A stretch of 64,000 bases of DNA. Source: Candidatus Phyllobacterium onerii. Lineage in GTDB: Bacteria; Pseudomonadota; Alphaproteobacteria; Rhizobiales; Rhizobiaceae. Shown piece by piece: positions 17,172 to 25,829 of this stretch (the stretch's first letter is position 1; each line of letters opens with the position of its first letter). The position numbers and the translations under genes are program-made. A model generated the notes under the pieces. The model saw only the letters and a list, made by a program, of their open reading frames with translations, ran no database searches and was not told the origin of the DNA. The stretch spans positions 186,001 through 250,000 of the forward strand of contig NZ_JAQMHX010000006.1 of NCBI RefSeq assembly GCF_028331445.1, read 5' to 3'.

Positions 17172-18236
17172 ATGTATTCCGACGTTGACCGCACTCCGGT
17201 ATCGATCATTATTTCAAACTACAACTATGCACGCTTTCTGCGGCCGTGCATCGATAGCGCACTGGAGCAGGATTACAAAGACGTCGAGGTCATCATTGTC
17301 GACGACGAATCGACCGACAACTCCGTGGAGATCATCGAATCATATGGCGGCAAGGTGCGCCCGTGCCTCAGAGCACGAAATGGTGGGCATGCGGCGGCAT
17401 TCAACACGGGGTTCGCGGCGTCCTCGGGAGAAATCGTTCTTTTTCTGGACGCTGACGATTACCTTTACCCAAATGCGGTATCGGAGGCGGTCAGCGCCTG
17501 GGAGGCGACAATCGCCCAGATGCAATTCAGACTCCACATCGTTGATGAAGACGAACAAATCAAGGATATCTTTCCTCCGCCCGAACTACCGTTCGATTCC
17601 GGTGATGTTGTTCCGAAACTCTTGCGCAAGGGCCGCTACCAAACCACGGTGACAAGCGGTCTTGCCTTTGACCGGTCGACGCTGGAAACGATCATGCCGA
17701 TTCCTGAACCGGACTTCAGGCAAGGGGCTGACGGATATCTGGTTACGCTGGCACCCCTCTATGGGAAAGTGACTTCGATAGAGAGGTGTCTCGGAGCTTA
17801 CCGGATCCATGGGAGCAACCACTCGGTCTTTGCAGAGAAATTTGGCCAGCGAGCACGCTGGCGGGTAGAGCATGATTTCCGTCGCCTGGAGGCCCTGTCG
17901 GATCAAGCGGCGGAGATCGGTTTGACAGTGCCACCGGATGCCAATCTGCACGATCCGGTTCATTTGGAAGAGCGCTTGGCATCCTTGTGCGTGGACGAAC
18001 ACCAGCACCCTGTGGCCGATGATTCCAAGCTGGCTTTGGCCGTCGCAGGTGTAACGGCCAGTCTGGAAATGAATGCATCCTTGCGCCGTCGGGCGGTCCT
18101 TGCGGCGTGGTTTTTATCCATTGGAGTGCTGCCGCGGCAGATGGCAAAGACGGTCTTGTCATGGAAGCTTGTTGCATCGTCCAGGCCGGCATTCCTTTCA
18201 CGGATGTCAAAGATTATCCGGCATACGATGGAATAA
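17172..18236 (+). CDS. Family 2 glycosyltransferase
   Basis: A 354-residue GT-A-fold enzyme. The N-terminal domain has SIIISNYNYARFLRPCIDSA, VIIVDDESTDNS (nucleotide binding), NGGHAAAFNTGFAASSGEIV and LFLDADD, the metal-binding D-x-D. The C-terminal third, after GAYRIHGSNHSVF, is helical and could bind acceptor or membrane; no clear membrane spans are seen. It probably adds a sugar to a surface polysaccharide or glycolipid; donor and acceptor are unknown. It stands alone, convergent with the S10 peptidase, with only eight bases between the two stops. Confidence 0.85.
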   Translation: MYSDVDRTPVSIIISNYNYARFLRPCIDSALEQDYKDVEVIIVDDESTDNSVEIIESYGGKVRPCLRARNGGHAAAFNTGFAASSGEIVLFLDADDYLYPNAVSEAVSAWEATIAQMQFRLHIVDEDEQIKDIFPPPELPFDSGDVVPKLLRKGRYQTTVTSGLAFDRSTLETIMPIPEPDFRQGADGYLVTLAPLYGKVTSIERCLGAYRIHGSNHSVFAEKFGQRARWRVEHDFRRLEALSDQAAEIGLTVPPDANLHDPVHLEERLASLCVDEHQHPVADDSKLALAVAGVTASLEMNASLRRRAVLAAWFLSIGVLPRQMAKTVLSWKLVASSRPAFLSRMSKIIRHTME

Positions 18237-18244
18237 ATCCTCCA

Positions 18245-19855
18245 CTATTCCCCTTGGGGTTTTCCAGTCTGTCCAGAAAAGAAGGTTCTTGCATCTGCGG
18301 TCAGGTCACGCCGGGAGCTTGACCGCGTGTAGAACATATGGCCACCACGATAAAGCTTGAGGTCGACCCGGCCCGCTGCAAGCGACGACGGCAGATGGTC
18401 AATGACATATTTGCTGATCCCGTAGGGCGTTATGGCATCGCTGTAGCCCTGCGCGACCAACAAACGGAAAGACGGTATGACCGAGAGCAGATCGCGAATA
18501 TCGCCGGTCGCGCTAGCCTGGGCTCGCAAACCGCCGTTTTTTCCGCGACGGCCCCATTCCCATCGCTCGTTAACGTCGTTCGCGAGCAGTCTGTAGGTCA
18601 ATTCAGTGCGAAAACCCAGTTCATTGCGGGCGTAGCTGGCAAAGGCCGCCCCATATGAGCGCGTGAACCCATCAAGGATAGGGTCATTGCTTCGGTCAGC
18701 GTCGGACTCAGGATAGGGGTCTGAGACGGCAAAGGACGCATCGTAAGGACTGACAACCTCGAATTCATTGCCCTTCGAATGCTTGACATAGGTGTCGTCG
18801 AGAAAACCGCGCGTCCGACCCACAACTGCTTCGGGTATGCCCGTCAATTGTGAAATCCGCGCGTAGAAAGCTTCTGCCTTGTTCCCTGACGGTTCAGGTC
18901 CCGCAAGCGTCACAAGATAATCGGTCATGGCAAATTGCTCTGCGTCGCGGACCGCGATCGGATCGAAGGCGTCTCGGCGCTCCAACTCTGCAGCAGCAAG
19001 CGAAGGAAGTTGAAGGGCCGCTCCCAACGGATACTGCCTCTCCCCAAACAAAAGCTGTCCGTCGATGAGTGGAGACAGCATGATGATTCCCGAAACAAGA
19101 ATGCCTTGATCATCCTTGAGTGCAGAGGCAACTTTTGCAGCACGAAAACCACCGTAGCTCTCGCCAAGCAGATATTTCGGCGAAGCCATGCGCTCATTGT
19201 GATTGACGTAGAGCGCGATCGCCTTGGCAATGCTCTCCGCATCTTGGCCAACCCCATAGAAATTCGAAGCAACGCTGTCGCTCGCCGCACGACTCCAACC
19301 GGTACCGACAGGATCGATTAGCACAAGGTCAGTGAACTCCAGCCAACTATCCGGATTGTCCACAAGCGTCGGGCTGGTGCCATCCTGGCCGTTCGGGCCG
19401 AAATCGAGAATGCGTGGCCCGACCAGTCCAAGGTGGAGATAAGCCGACGCGGCTCCCGGTCCGCCGTTGAAAGCAAAGGTGAGCGGTCGGCCCGGTTGAC
19501 GGTTGCGGGCGACATAGGCGGTATAGAAAACCTTGGCGGTACGCTCTCCATTTTGCCCAAAGAGGCTGAGTGTGCCCGCAGTTGCGGTATAGGCGAGGTC
19601 CTGCGTTCTGGTTTTCAAGACGTGATCGGTAACTGAATCCGCGGCCAAAAGGCCCAGAATGCCGGTCGAAGTGTCGCCCTCCGTCTTCGAAGAGTCGGCC
19701 TTATCTTCACCACTCGACGGTGGCCGCGATTGCGTGACGTTCCCACTATGATCATCTGTGCCAACGTCTTGCTGCGCATTGTCTTGCGGAAACGCTGGCG
19801 AAGTTAGCAGTGCAAAGGCGACGGCGAGACGCAGAATGGTGCGATGGAAATACAA
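18245..19855 (-). CDS. Exported S10-family serine carboxypeptidase
   Basis: A 536-residue alpha/beta hydrolase of peptidase family S10. A signal peptide (MYFHRTILRLAVAFALLTSP, cleaved near AFP-QDN) precedes a low-complexity linker. The oxyanion region FAFNGGPGAAS, the nucleophile GESYGG, the acid in QGYSDAITPYG and the histidine in GGHMFYTR form the catalytic set. It should trim C-terminal residues of periplasmic peptides. The ATG at 19855 has GGAAGAG seven bases upstream. Nearby genes give no hint of a specific substrate. Confidence 0.87.
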   Translation of the reverse strand: MYFHRTILRLAVAFALLTSPAFPQDNAQQDVGTDDHSGNVTQSRPPSSGEDKADSSKTEGDTSTGILGLLAADSVTDHVLKTRTQDLAYTATAGTLSLFGQNGERTAKVFYTAYVARNRQPGRPLTFAFNGGPGAASAYLHLGLVGPRILDFGPNGQDGTSPTLVDNPDSWLEFTDLVLIDPVGTGWSRAASDSVASNFYGVGQDAESIAKAIALYVNHNERMASPKYLLGESYGGFRAAKVASALKDDQGILVSGIIMLSPLIDGQLLFGERQYPLGAALQLPSLAAAELERRDAFDPIAVRDAEQFAMTDYLVTLAGPEPSGNKAEAFYARISQLTGIPEAVVGRTRGFLDDTYVKHSKGNEFEVVSPYDASFAVSDPYPESDADRSNDPILDGFTRSYGAAFASYARNELGFRTELTYRLLANDVNERWEWGRRGKNGGLRAQASATGDIRDLLSVIPSFRLLVAQGYSDAITPYGISKYVIDHLPSSLAAGRVDLKLYRGGHMFYTRSSSRRDLTADARTFFSGQTGKPQGE

Positions 19856-20173
19856 ACTCTCTTCCTCCTTCGATGCGGTGGCGTCCGCACAGAGTGTATC
19901 CCTTCGCCCGGGAGAGGGAACTCAACACATATTGATATGCACCCAGATGGCGACGATTGGCCGGTAAATGGCATTGCGACGCCGTAAAAATTGCAAGCCT
20001 CGCTCCAAAGTATTTCCGGAGATCAACTTCACGCGACAAGCACATGTTCGTGATCGTGCATCTATACGAGCGTATCACACAGTTTCCACAAGCATTCAAC
20101 CTTGCCCGGTCTGCCTGTCCTGCCTATCGTAAAGAATAGGGCAATGATGTTTACCGATTCACGGGAGGAAGAT

Positions 20174-20641
20174 GTGGCTACAAAAGAAATCCAGCTTAAT
20201 GTTGATGGTAACAATCATGTAATTACAGCGGATCCAGAGATGCCGCTGCTCTACGCTCTGCGTGACGATCTCGGCCTGCGGAACCCTCGTTTTGGTTGTG
20301 GCTTGGCACAATGCGGTGCATGCACGGTGCAAATTGACGGACAAGCCGTCCGTTCATGCGTGACTCCGGTCGACTCAGTCGGCGTCGGTAAGGTTGTTAC
20401 TTTGGCCAATCTCGGCGGGGGAAATGGCAAGGCTCACAAGATCCAGACGGCATTTATCGAAGAGCAGGTTCCGCAGTGCGGCTATTGCCTCAACGGTTGG
20501 CTGATGACGGCGGCCGCATTCCTTGAGACAAATCCCAATCCCAGCGATGGTGAAATTCGTGATGCGTTGAGCGGACTGAAATGCCGCTGCGGCACACATT
20601 ACAGTATCATGCGTGCCGTCAAGCGCGCTGCACAGGCGTGA
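20174..20641 (+). CDS. 2Fe-2S subunit of a second molybdenum hydroxylase
   Basis: A 155-residue IorA-type iron-sulfur subunit and paralogue of the protein at 5521-6015. Cluster sites are CGLAQCGACTVQIDG with a following Cys, then CGYC and CRCGT. The GTG at 20174 is preferred because GGGAGGA lies five bases upstream and the length then fits the family; ATG starts at 20144 and 20147 would add extra residues. It ends 10 bases before the Mo subunit start, with AGGAGG between them. Unlike the first operon, no cytochrome c gene is adjacent. Confidence 0.9.
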   Translation: MATKEIQLNVDGNNHVITADPEMPLLYALRDDLGLRNPRFGCGLAQCGACTVQIDGQAVRSCVTPVDSVGVGKVVTLANLGGGNGKAHKIQTAFIEEQVPQCGYCLNGWLMTAAAFLETNPNPSDGEIRDALSGLKCRCGTHYSIMRAVKRAAQA

Positions 20642-20651
20642 GGAGGCAATC

Positions 20652-22916
20652 ATGACGACCAATGTCAACCGGCGCACGGTTCTCGGGGCCTTCGGCGCAC
20701 TCACCATTTCCGTCGTGCTGCCTGGCCACAAGGCGCGCGCGGACGTCTTCGGCGCTACGACACAGCCTCCGCTGAAACCCGAAAATCTGTCCTCCTATAT
20801 CCAGGTTAATGCAGACGGTACCGTTGTCGCCTTCTGGGGCAAGATGGACATGGGCCAGGGCACTGATCTTGGTGTTGCCCAGATGGTGGCTGAGGAGCTC
20901 GACCTCCCAATATCCAAAGTCTTCGTTCAGCAAGGCGATACGGCGACCAGCATCAACCAGGGCGGAGCTTCGGGCTCCACGGGCATTCAGCAGGGCGGCA
21001 CAGCGCTGCAGAGCGCCGCTGCGGAAGCGCGCTATCAGCTTGTCGACATGGCATCGAAACAACTCGGTGTACCCGTCTCGGGCTTAAAAGTGGACGATGG
21101 TGTCATCAGCTCCCTTGCTGATCCGGCTAAGACAGTGACCTATGCCGAACTGATTGGCGGCCGCTTCTTCGATACGCAGCTTGAGTGGAATCAAAAAATT
21201 GGCAACAGCCTTTTCGTCAAAGGCAAAGGCACGATAAAGCCTGTTGCCGACCACAAGGTTATCGGCAGTTCGCCGATGCGCCGTGACGTGCCATGGAAGG
21301 TCATGGGAACCGGCGACTATGTCGTGGACATCAAGGTGCCGGGCATGTTGCACGCACGAGTGATCCGGCCCGAAGTGGCAGGTGCCGTGCCTGTCGAGGT
21401 CGATGCAAATTCGGTCAAGGACATACCGGATGTGCAGATTATACGCGATAAAGGCTTCCTGGCTATCGTGGCGCCGCGGGAGTGGGATGCGATCAGGGCT
21501 GCCGATCAGCTCAAGGTGACATGGTCAGATTCGACACCCAATTTCCCGACACAGACCGGCATTTTCGATCACCTTCGGAATGCAAAATCGGTTCATCGTG
21601 AACCGGGCGAAGATGTCGGCGATGTTGATGCTGCTTTCGCAGGCGCCGCCAAAGTTATCGAGGCGGCCTATGAGTGGCCGTTCCAGAGCCATGCGAGCAT
21701 GGGCCCGGCCTGCGCCGTGGTCGAGATCAAAGGTGACAGCGCAACGTTGTGGACTGGGTCGCAGAAGCCGCATTTTGCCGCCGCGGGCGTTGCGGATATT
21801 CTGGGTATGCCATCGGAGAAAGTGCACGGCATCTGGGTTCCCGGCCCCGGCAGCTACGGCCGCAACGATGCCGGCGATGCTGCTGCCGATGCAGCGCTGA
21901 TCGCCAAGCTGACTGGCAAACCGATCAGGGTTCAGGGTATGCGGAAGGACGGCACAGGGTGGGACCCCAAGGGCCCAGCCTCTATCCACACGGCACGAGC
22001 CGCGCTCGACAAGGATAACAATATCCTTGCCTGGCACTTCGAGTCCAAGGGCTTCTCCCGGGTTGACGTCAACTCCAATGAGAGCGCGACGCGCGATACA
22101 CTGGCTGGTCAGCTTATCGATACACCGTTAAAGCCCGGCGTCGGCTTTGGCGTGCCGGAGGAGTCTTACGGTTTTCCGGCGAAGCGAAAGGCATGGGAAA
22201 CAGTCGCCCCGCTGCTGGACCGGGCATCGCCGCTTCGGACGACGCATCTGCGCGATCCCGTCGGGCCGCAAATCCACTTCGCCTCTGAATCATTCATGGA
22301 TGAGGTGGCCTATGCCATCCTCGTGGACCCGTTAGAATTCCGCCTCAAATACATTACCGACCCTCGTGACATCGCCGTCGTCAAGGCCGCAACGGAAAAG
22401 GCCGGCTGGCAAGCCCGCACTGCCGCGCGCCGGCAAAGCGCAGGTGACGGCAAGTTCAAGGGGCAGGGGATGTCCTATGCGCAGCGCAGTGGCACAAGGG
22501 TCGCGGTGGTCTGCGAGGTCGAAATCGAGAGCAAGACAGGCCGTATATGGGCGCGGAAATTCACTGTGGCCCACGACTGTGGCATGATCGTCAATCCACG
22601 GCAGCTGACGCATACAATCGAAGGCAATATCGTCCAGGCAATCAGCCGTTCAGTGCATGAGGAAGTGCAGTTCGACGACAAGAACGTCACCAGTATCGAT
22701 TGGGAGACCTATCCGATCCTCGACATTACGGAGACGCCGGAAACAATCGACGTGGTTCTGATCGATCACAAGGAACTACCGCCGAGCGGTGCTGGCGAAC
22801 CTTCTATGCGACCGGTTGCGGCGGCTATTGCCAATGCGATCTTCGATGCGACCGGCGTACGCATCCGCCAGGCACCATTCACGCCGGATAAGCTCAAAGC
22901 CGCCGGCCTGGCCTGA
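20652..22916 (+). CDS. Molybdopterin-binding large subunit, IorB/xanthine dehydrogenase family
   Basis: A 754-residue Mo subunit, paralogous to the one at 6015-8276. A Tat signal, NRRTVLGAFGALTISVVLPG, ends near ARA-DVF. Motifs are GKMDMGQGTDLGVAQMVAEE, GASGSTGIQQGGTALQSAAA, GPGSYGRNDAGDAAADAALI and SGAGEPSMRPVAAAIANAI, which keeps the catalytic glutamate. It hydroxylates an aldehyde or aromatic heterocycle in the periplasm. Only the 2Fe-2S partner is encoded with it, so its electron acceptor must be encoded elsewhere or shared with the first system. A strong hairpin follows the stop. Confidence 0.9.
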   Translation: MTTNVNRRTVLGAFGALTISVVLPGHKARADVFGATTQPPLKPENLSSYIQVNADGTVVAFWGKMDMGQGTDLGVAQMVAEELDLPISKVFVQQGDTATSINQGGASGSTGIQQGGTALQSAAAEARYQLVDMASKQLGVPVSGLKVDDGVISSLADPAKTVTYAELIGGRFFDTQLEWNQKIGNSLFVKGKGTIKPVADHKVIGSSPMRRDVPWKVMGTGDYVVDIKVPGMLHARVIRPEVAGAVPVEVDANSVKDIPDVQIIRDKGFLAIVAPREWDAIRAADQLKVTWSDSTPNFPTQTGIFDHLRNAKSVHREPGEDVGDVDAAFAGAAKVIEAAYEWPFQSHASMGPACAVVEIKGDSATLWTGSQKPHFAAAGVADILGMPSEKVHGIWVPGPGSYGRNDAGDAAADAALIAKLTGKPIRVQGMRKDGTGWDPKGPASIHTARAALDKDNNILAWHFESKGFSRVDVNSNESATRDTLAGQLIDTPLKPGVGFGVPEESYGFPAKRKAWETVAPLLDRASPLRTTHLRDPVGPQIHFASESFMDEVAYAILVDPLEFRLKYITDPRDIAVVKAATEKAGWQARTAARRQSAGDGKFKGQGMSYAQRSGTRVAVVCEVEIESKTGRIWARKFTVAHDCGMIVNPRQLTHTIEGNIVQAISRSVHEEVQFDDKNVTSIDWETYPILDITETPETIDVVLIDHKELPPSGAGEPSMRPVAAAIANAIFDATGVRIRQAPFTPDKLKAAGLA

Positions 22917-22935
22917 AATTGATCGCCTTGCTCAC

Positions 22936-22963
22936 GAGAAGCCGTATTGCGGTTCGGCTTCTC
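22936..22963 (+). terminator. Terminator-like hairpin after the second Mo hydroxylase operon
   Basis: GAGAAGCCG and CGGCTTCTC form a perfect 9-bp stem with a 10-base loop, 19 bases after the stop. No strong T-run follows. It lies between convergent genes and may serve both. Confidence 0.6.
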
Positions 22964-22974
22964 ACTTAGTTGCG

Positions 22975-23271
22975 CTAGTGTTCGGTCATCGATTCATGCG
23001 TCGAAGTCGCATTTTTGAACGGAAACGGTTTTTGGAAATGCCCGCGCCCCGCCATAAAGTTGAGCTCACGATTTGCTGCCATTGCCGCCAGCTCGTCCTC
23101 ATCACGAACGCCGCTCTCATAGATAGCCATGATGACACGAGCCAGATCGTTGCAGCGCTCATGGGTCCTGGGACACCGATCCAATAGCTGCGATGCTCTA
23201 TTGTGAGCCCGCTGCATGATTTCCCAATCCGTAGTCGCAAATATCCGTCGGTCTCTATCTGTGAATGTCAT
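22975..23271 (-). CDS. Hypothetical protein, 98 residues
   Basis: A small, soluble, charged protein starting MTFTDRDRRIFATTDWEIMQ and containing NDLARVIMAIYESGVRDEDE. The ATG at 23271 has GGGAGC seven bases upstream; an in-frame start ten codons earlier lacks one. Amino acid usage looks like a real protein, mostly helical. No family recognised. It lies downstream of the topoisomerase IB gene on the same strand, with about 250 bases between. Confidence 0.55.
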   Translation of the reverse strand: MTFTDRDRRIFATTDWEIMQRAHNRASQLLDRCPRTHERCNDLARVIMAIYESGVRDEDELAAMAANRELNFMAGRGHFQKPFPFKNATSTHESMTEH

Positions 23272-23520
23272 GACACGCTCCCATCTGTTCAGCGAGAACA
23301 CATCTCAATTTGCGGGCCGCCATTCCGCGAGATAATTGTGGCGGCGATATGGAAAAAGCTAAGCGCATTTTCTGTCCTGCAGCAAATCGAATTGGATTCG
23401 CTTGTCGAATGCACCACTTACCGCACTGCAAAAAGACAGTCCCGATGGGCAAATTTAGCAAGGGGGACATGCGCCAATCACGCCAATTGAGCACGGCCTT
23501 AAATGGGCTCTCTTGTGCGA

Positions 23521-24531
23521 TCATTCTATTGCCTGTTCGAGGAGCCTCATCAGCCCTGTTTCGGGGCCGGTTAGACCTTTCCGATGGGGTGCACGCAGAA
23601 GCGAACTATTGAGTTGGCCAGCATTGAAACATTCGGTCACAAGGGGATGAACATAACTCGATCGTGTAACCGCGGGTGTGTTCCGCAGGAACTCGCTAAC
23701 ATTGCGCATGGCCGCAGCAAGAGCCCGCTTCCGGGCGGAATCGGTGTTGGCATCGTTCTGCGCCAGGAATTCGAGTGCGCGGGCAGATCCATGAAAAGTC
23801 CTGAAATCCTTGGCGCTGACTTTTGAGCCAGAGATTTCTTGCAGATATTGGTTCAGTTCTCCCGCGTGCAGGCTGCGCCAGCGCTGCTTGTCTTTGTATT
23901 GGAATAGCCTTCCCCGCCGTTTCAGGGCCTTTAAGCGCCGGACGGCGGCGCGATCGCTGATCGCTATTTCGTTCTTCTTTTTCGATTTGCCGGCAAAGAC
24001 GAAGTTCGCGATATTGCCGTTGATCTTGAGATCGCTGTTTTTGAGTGAGGCGATGCCTCGACCACCATCCTTGGCATATTTTTCATGCCCGGCCCGGAAA
24101 GCCTTCTGATCGATCAGTTTCACTGCGAGCGCGACAAGCGGGCGACTTGACGTCGGGGGGCGCTTCATATCACGCAGAATGCGCTTGCGGATATGTGGAA
24201 GCGCCTTGCCAAAGGCAAGCAGCCTGTGCGTTTTGATACTGTTGCGCACGTCCTCCCATTTCGAGTGGTAGATATATTGTCGCCGTCCAAGCGTGTCCAA
24301 GCCTACGGCCTGAATATGGCCGTCGCATTCATCGCAGCAACAAACCTCGGTCCACGCAGGAGGAATTACCAGAGCAGTGATGCGCTCGATGTGCTTTTTT
24401 GAGACTGGACGTCCATTGGTGCGGACGTAATGGAATGTGTCTCCAAGTGGTTCACGCTTTAAAGTGAATGTTTCCGGATCGACCAGCTTAAGCCCAAGTA
24501 TCCCAGCATAATACGCATGGTCCGGTTGCAT
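23521..24531 (-). CDS. DNA topoisomerase IB (eukaryotic/poxvirus type)
   Basis: A 336-residue type IB topoisomerase that nicks one strand through a 3'-phosphotyrosine link and relaxes supercoils without ATP. Visible parts are the N-terminal beta-domain (VIPPAWTEVCCCDECDGHIQ, QYIYHSKWEDVRN), KDFRTFHGSARALEFLAQND with the catalytic arginine, and the active-site tyrosine in RSSYVHP. The open frame extends another 115 codons upstream, but the ATG at 24531 (ribosome site GGTGAAG) fits the family start YYAGILGLKLVDPE. The longer version would cross an EcfG-like promoter. Bacterial IB enzymes are accessory; grouping with Ku and LigD suggests a stress or repair role. Confidence 0.9.
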   Translation of the reverse strand: MQPDHAYYAGILGLKLVDPETFTLKREPLGDTFHYVRTNGRPVSKKHIERITALVIPPAWTEVCCCDECDGHIQAVGLDTLGRRQYIYHSKWEDVRNSIKTHRLLAFGKALPHIRKRILRDMKRPPTSSRPLVALAVKLIDQKAFRAGHEKYAKDGGRGIASLKNSDLKINGNIANFVFAGKSKKKNEIAISDRAAVRRLKALKRRGRLFQYKDKQRWRSLHAGELNQYLQEISGSKVSAKDFRTFHGSARALEFLAQNDANTDSARKRALAAAMRNVSEFLRNTPAVTRSSYVHPLVTECFNAGQLNSSLLRAPHRKGLTGPETGLMRLLEQAIE

Positions 24532-24558
24532 TTCTTCACCCTGTTGTTGCGGTTGAAG

Positions 24559-24584
24559 AACGTTTGTTGCGACGGGACAGTTCC
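24559..24584 (-). promoter_or_regulatory. EcfG-type general stress promoter for topoisomerase IB
   Basis: On the minus strand, GGAAC (24584-24580), 17 bases, then CGTT (24562-24559). This matches the alphaproteobacterial EcfG consensus GGAAC-N16/17-CGTT and ends 27 bases before the topoisomerase start codon. Assignment rests on sequence match and position. Confidence 0.6.
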
Positions 24585-24647
24585 CTGAGACGCAAAAAAG
24601 GTGCAAGCTCGTGAAGCAATCCTGTTCCAGTTCGATAAGGAACCACC

Positions 24648-24947
24648 ATGACCAAATTTGCTCTTTACGTGCCCCTCGAAGCAAAAGCCGGAAAAGAGGA
24701 AGACGTCGCGGCGTTTCTCCAGTCGGCTTTACCGCTGGTAAATGAGGAATCCGGAACCGTCGCATGGTTCGCGATACGTCTCGGCAAAAGTTCCTTTGCA
24801 ATCTTTGACGCATTTGCTGACGAGGGTGGTCGCAACGCGCATCTTTCGGGGAAAGTTGCCGCCGCTCTGATGGCACGAGCAGATGAGCTTTTCGCCAGCC
24901 CGCCGCAGATCAACAAGGCCGATGTCCTTGCCTCCAAACTACCGTGA
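24648..24947 (+). CDS. Antibiotic biosynthesis monooxygenase (ABM) domain protein
   Basis: A 99-residue single-domain ABM ferredoxin-like protein (MTKFALYVPLEAKAGKEEDV, GTVAWFAIRLGKSSFAIFDA, FADEGGRNAHLSGKVAAALM). Relatives are cofactor-free quinol monooxygenases or small-molecule binders. AAGGA lies eight bases before the ATG. It is divergent from topoisomerase IB and about 75 bases upstream of the first ku gene, which has its own stress promoter. Oxidative-stress protection is possible but unproven. Confidence 0.82.
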   Translation: MTKFALYVPLEAKAGKEEDVAAFLQSALPLVNEESGTVAWFAIRLGKSSFAIFDAFADEGGRNAHLSGKVAAALMARADELFASPPQINKADVLASKLP

Positions 24948-24967
24948 CGCTACATGATTGATTCTAT

Positions 24968-24992
24968 GGAACGAATTCTCTATCGGACCGTT
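24968..24992 (+). promoter_or_regulatory. EcfG-type general stress promoter for the first ku gene
   Basis: GGAAC (24968-24972), 16 bases, CGTT (24989-24992), 30 bases before the ku start codon. An exact match to the GGAAC-N16/17-CGTT consensus in non-coding DNA. Confidence 0.65.
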
Positions 24993-25022
24993 TTTGCCGG
25001 ACATATTGGGGGAGCATGAGTC

Positions 25023-25829
25023 ATGGCGCCGCGTTCATTCTGGAAAGGCTATTTGAAGCTCTCGCTCGTTACCTGCCCGGTGGCGATGGTCCCTGCAACG
25101 ACTGACAACGAGAAAGTCAAGTTCCATACGCTTAACCGGAAAACCGGAAATCGCGTCGTCAGCCAGTATGTCGATTCCGTAAGCGGCAAGGCGGTGGACG
25201 AAGACGACGAGGTCAAAGGCTATCAGCGTAGCGAAGACGAATATGTCATGCTCGAGGATGACGAGATTGAGGCGGTCGGGCTTGAAAGCACGCGAACGAT
25301 CGATATTTCGATGTTTGTGCCCCGCGATAGTATTGATTGGGTCTGGTACGACAAGCCACACTATCTGACGCCGGACGATCCGGTCGGTGAGGAAGCTTTT
25401 TCGGTCATCCGCGATGCGATGGAGGCAACCGGGCAGGTCGGGATTTCGCGGCTGGTTATGTACAGGCGGGAGCGCGCGGTGATGCTGGAGCCGCGAGGTC
25501 GTGGCATTGTCTTGTGGACATTGCGCTATGGCGATGAGGTGCGTGATCGCGATGCGTACTTCGGGGATATCAAAAATGACAAGGTTGACAGCAACCTCAT
25601 GCCGTTAGTGAAGACGCTGATCGATGAGCGGATGAAGCCGTGGGATCCCAAAATGGTCGATGATCCGGTTCAAGATCGCCTGCTGGAGATTATCGCGGCG
25701 AAGAAGAAGGGCAAGAAGCGTCCGGCAAAGGCAAAGGAAAGCACCTCGGAGCCTCCGAGCAATGTCGTCAATATCATGGACGCTTTGAAGAAGAGTATCG
25801 CCAGCGAAAGCAAATCGAAAAAACGCTAA
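25023..25829 (+). CDS. ku: Ku protein, non-homologous end joining (first copy)
   Basis: A 268-residue bacterial Ku homologue that forms a ring on DNA ends and recruits LigD. Family signatures are FWKGYLKLSLVTCPVAMVPA, VKFHTLNRKTGNRVVSQYVD, KGYQRSEDEYVMLEDDEIEA and FGDIKNDKVDSNLMPLVKTL. The lysine-rich tail ends NVVNIMDALKKSI, like the end of the second Ku. It is convergent with ligD; their stops overlap by three bases. Carrying two Ku genes is common in rhizobia, where the copies can respond to different stresses. An EcfG-like promoter lies directly upstream. Confidence 0.95.
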   Translation: MAPRSFWKGYLKLSLVTCPVAMVPATTDNEKVKFHTLNRKTGNRVVSQYVDSVSGKAVDEDDEVKGYQRSEDEYVMLEDDEIEAVGLESTRTIDISMFVPRDSIDWVWYDKPHYLTPDDPVGEEAFSVIRDAMEATGQVGISRLVMYRRERAVMLEPRGRGIVLWTLRYGDEVRDRDAYFGDIKNDKVDSNLMPLVKTLIDERMKPWDPKMVDDPVQDRLLEIIAAKKKGKKRPAKAKESTSEPPSNVVNIMDALKKSIASESKSKKR

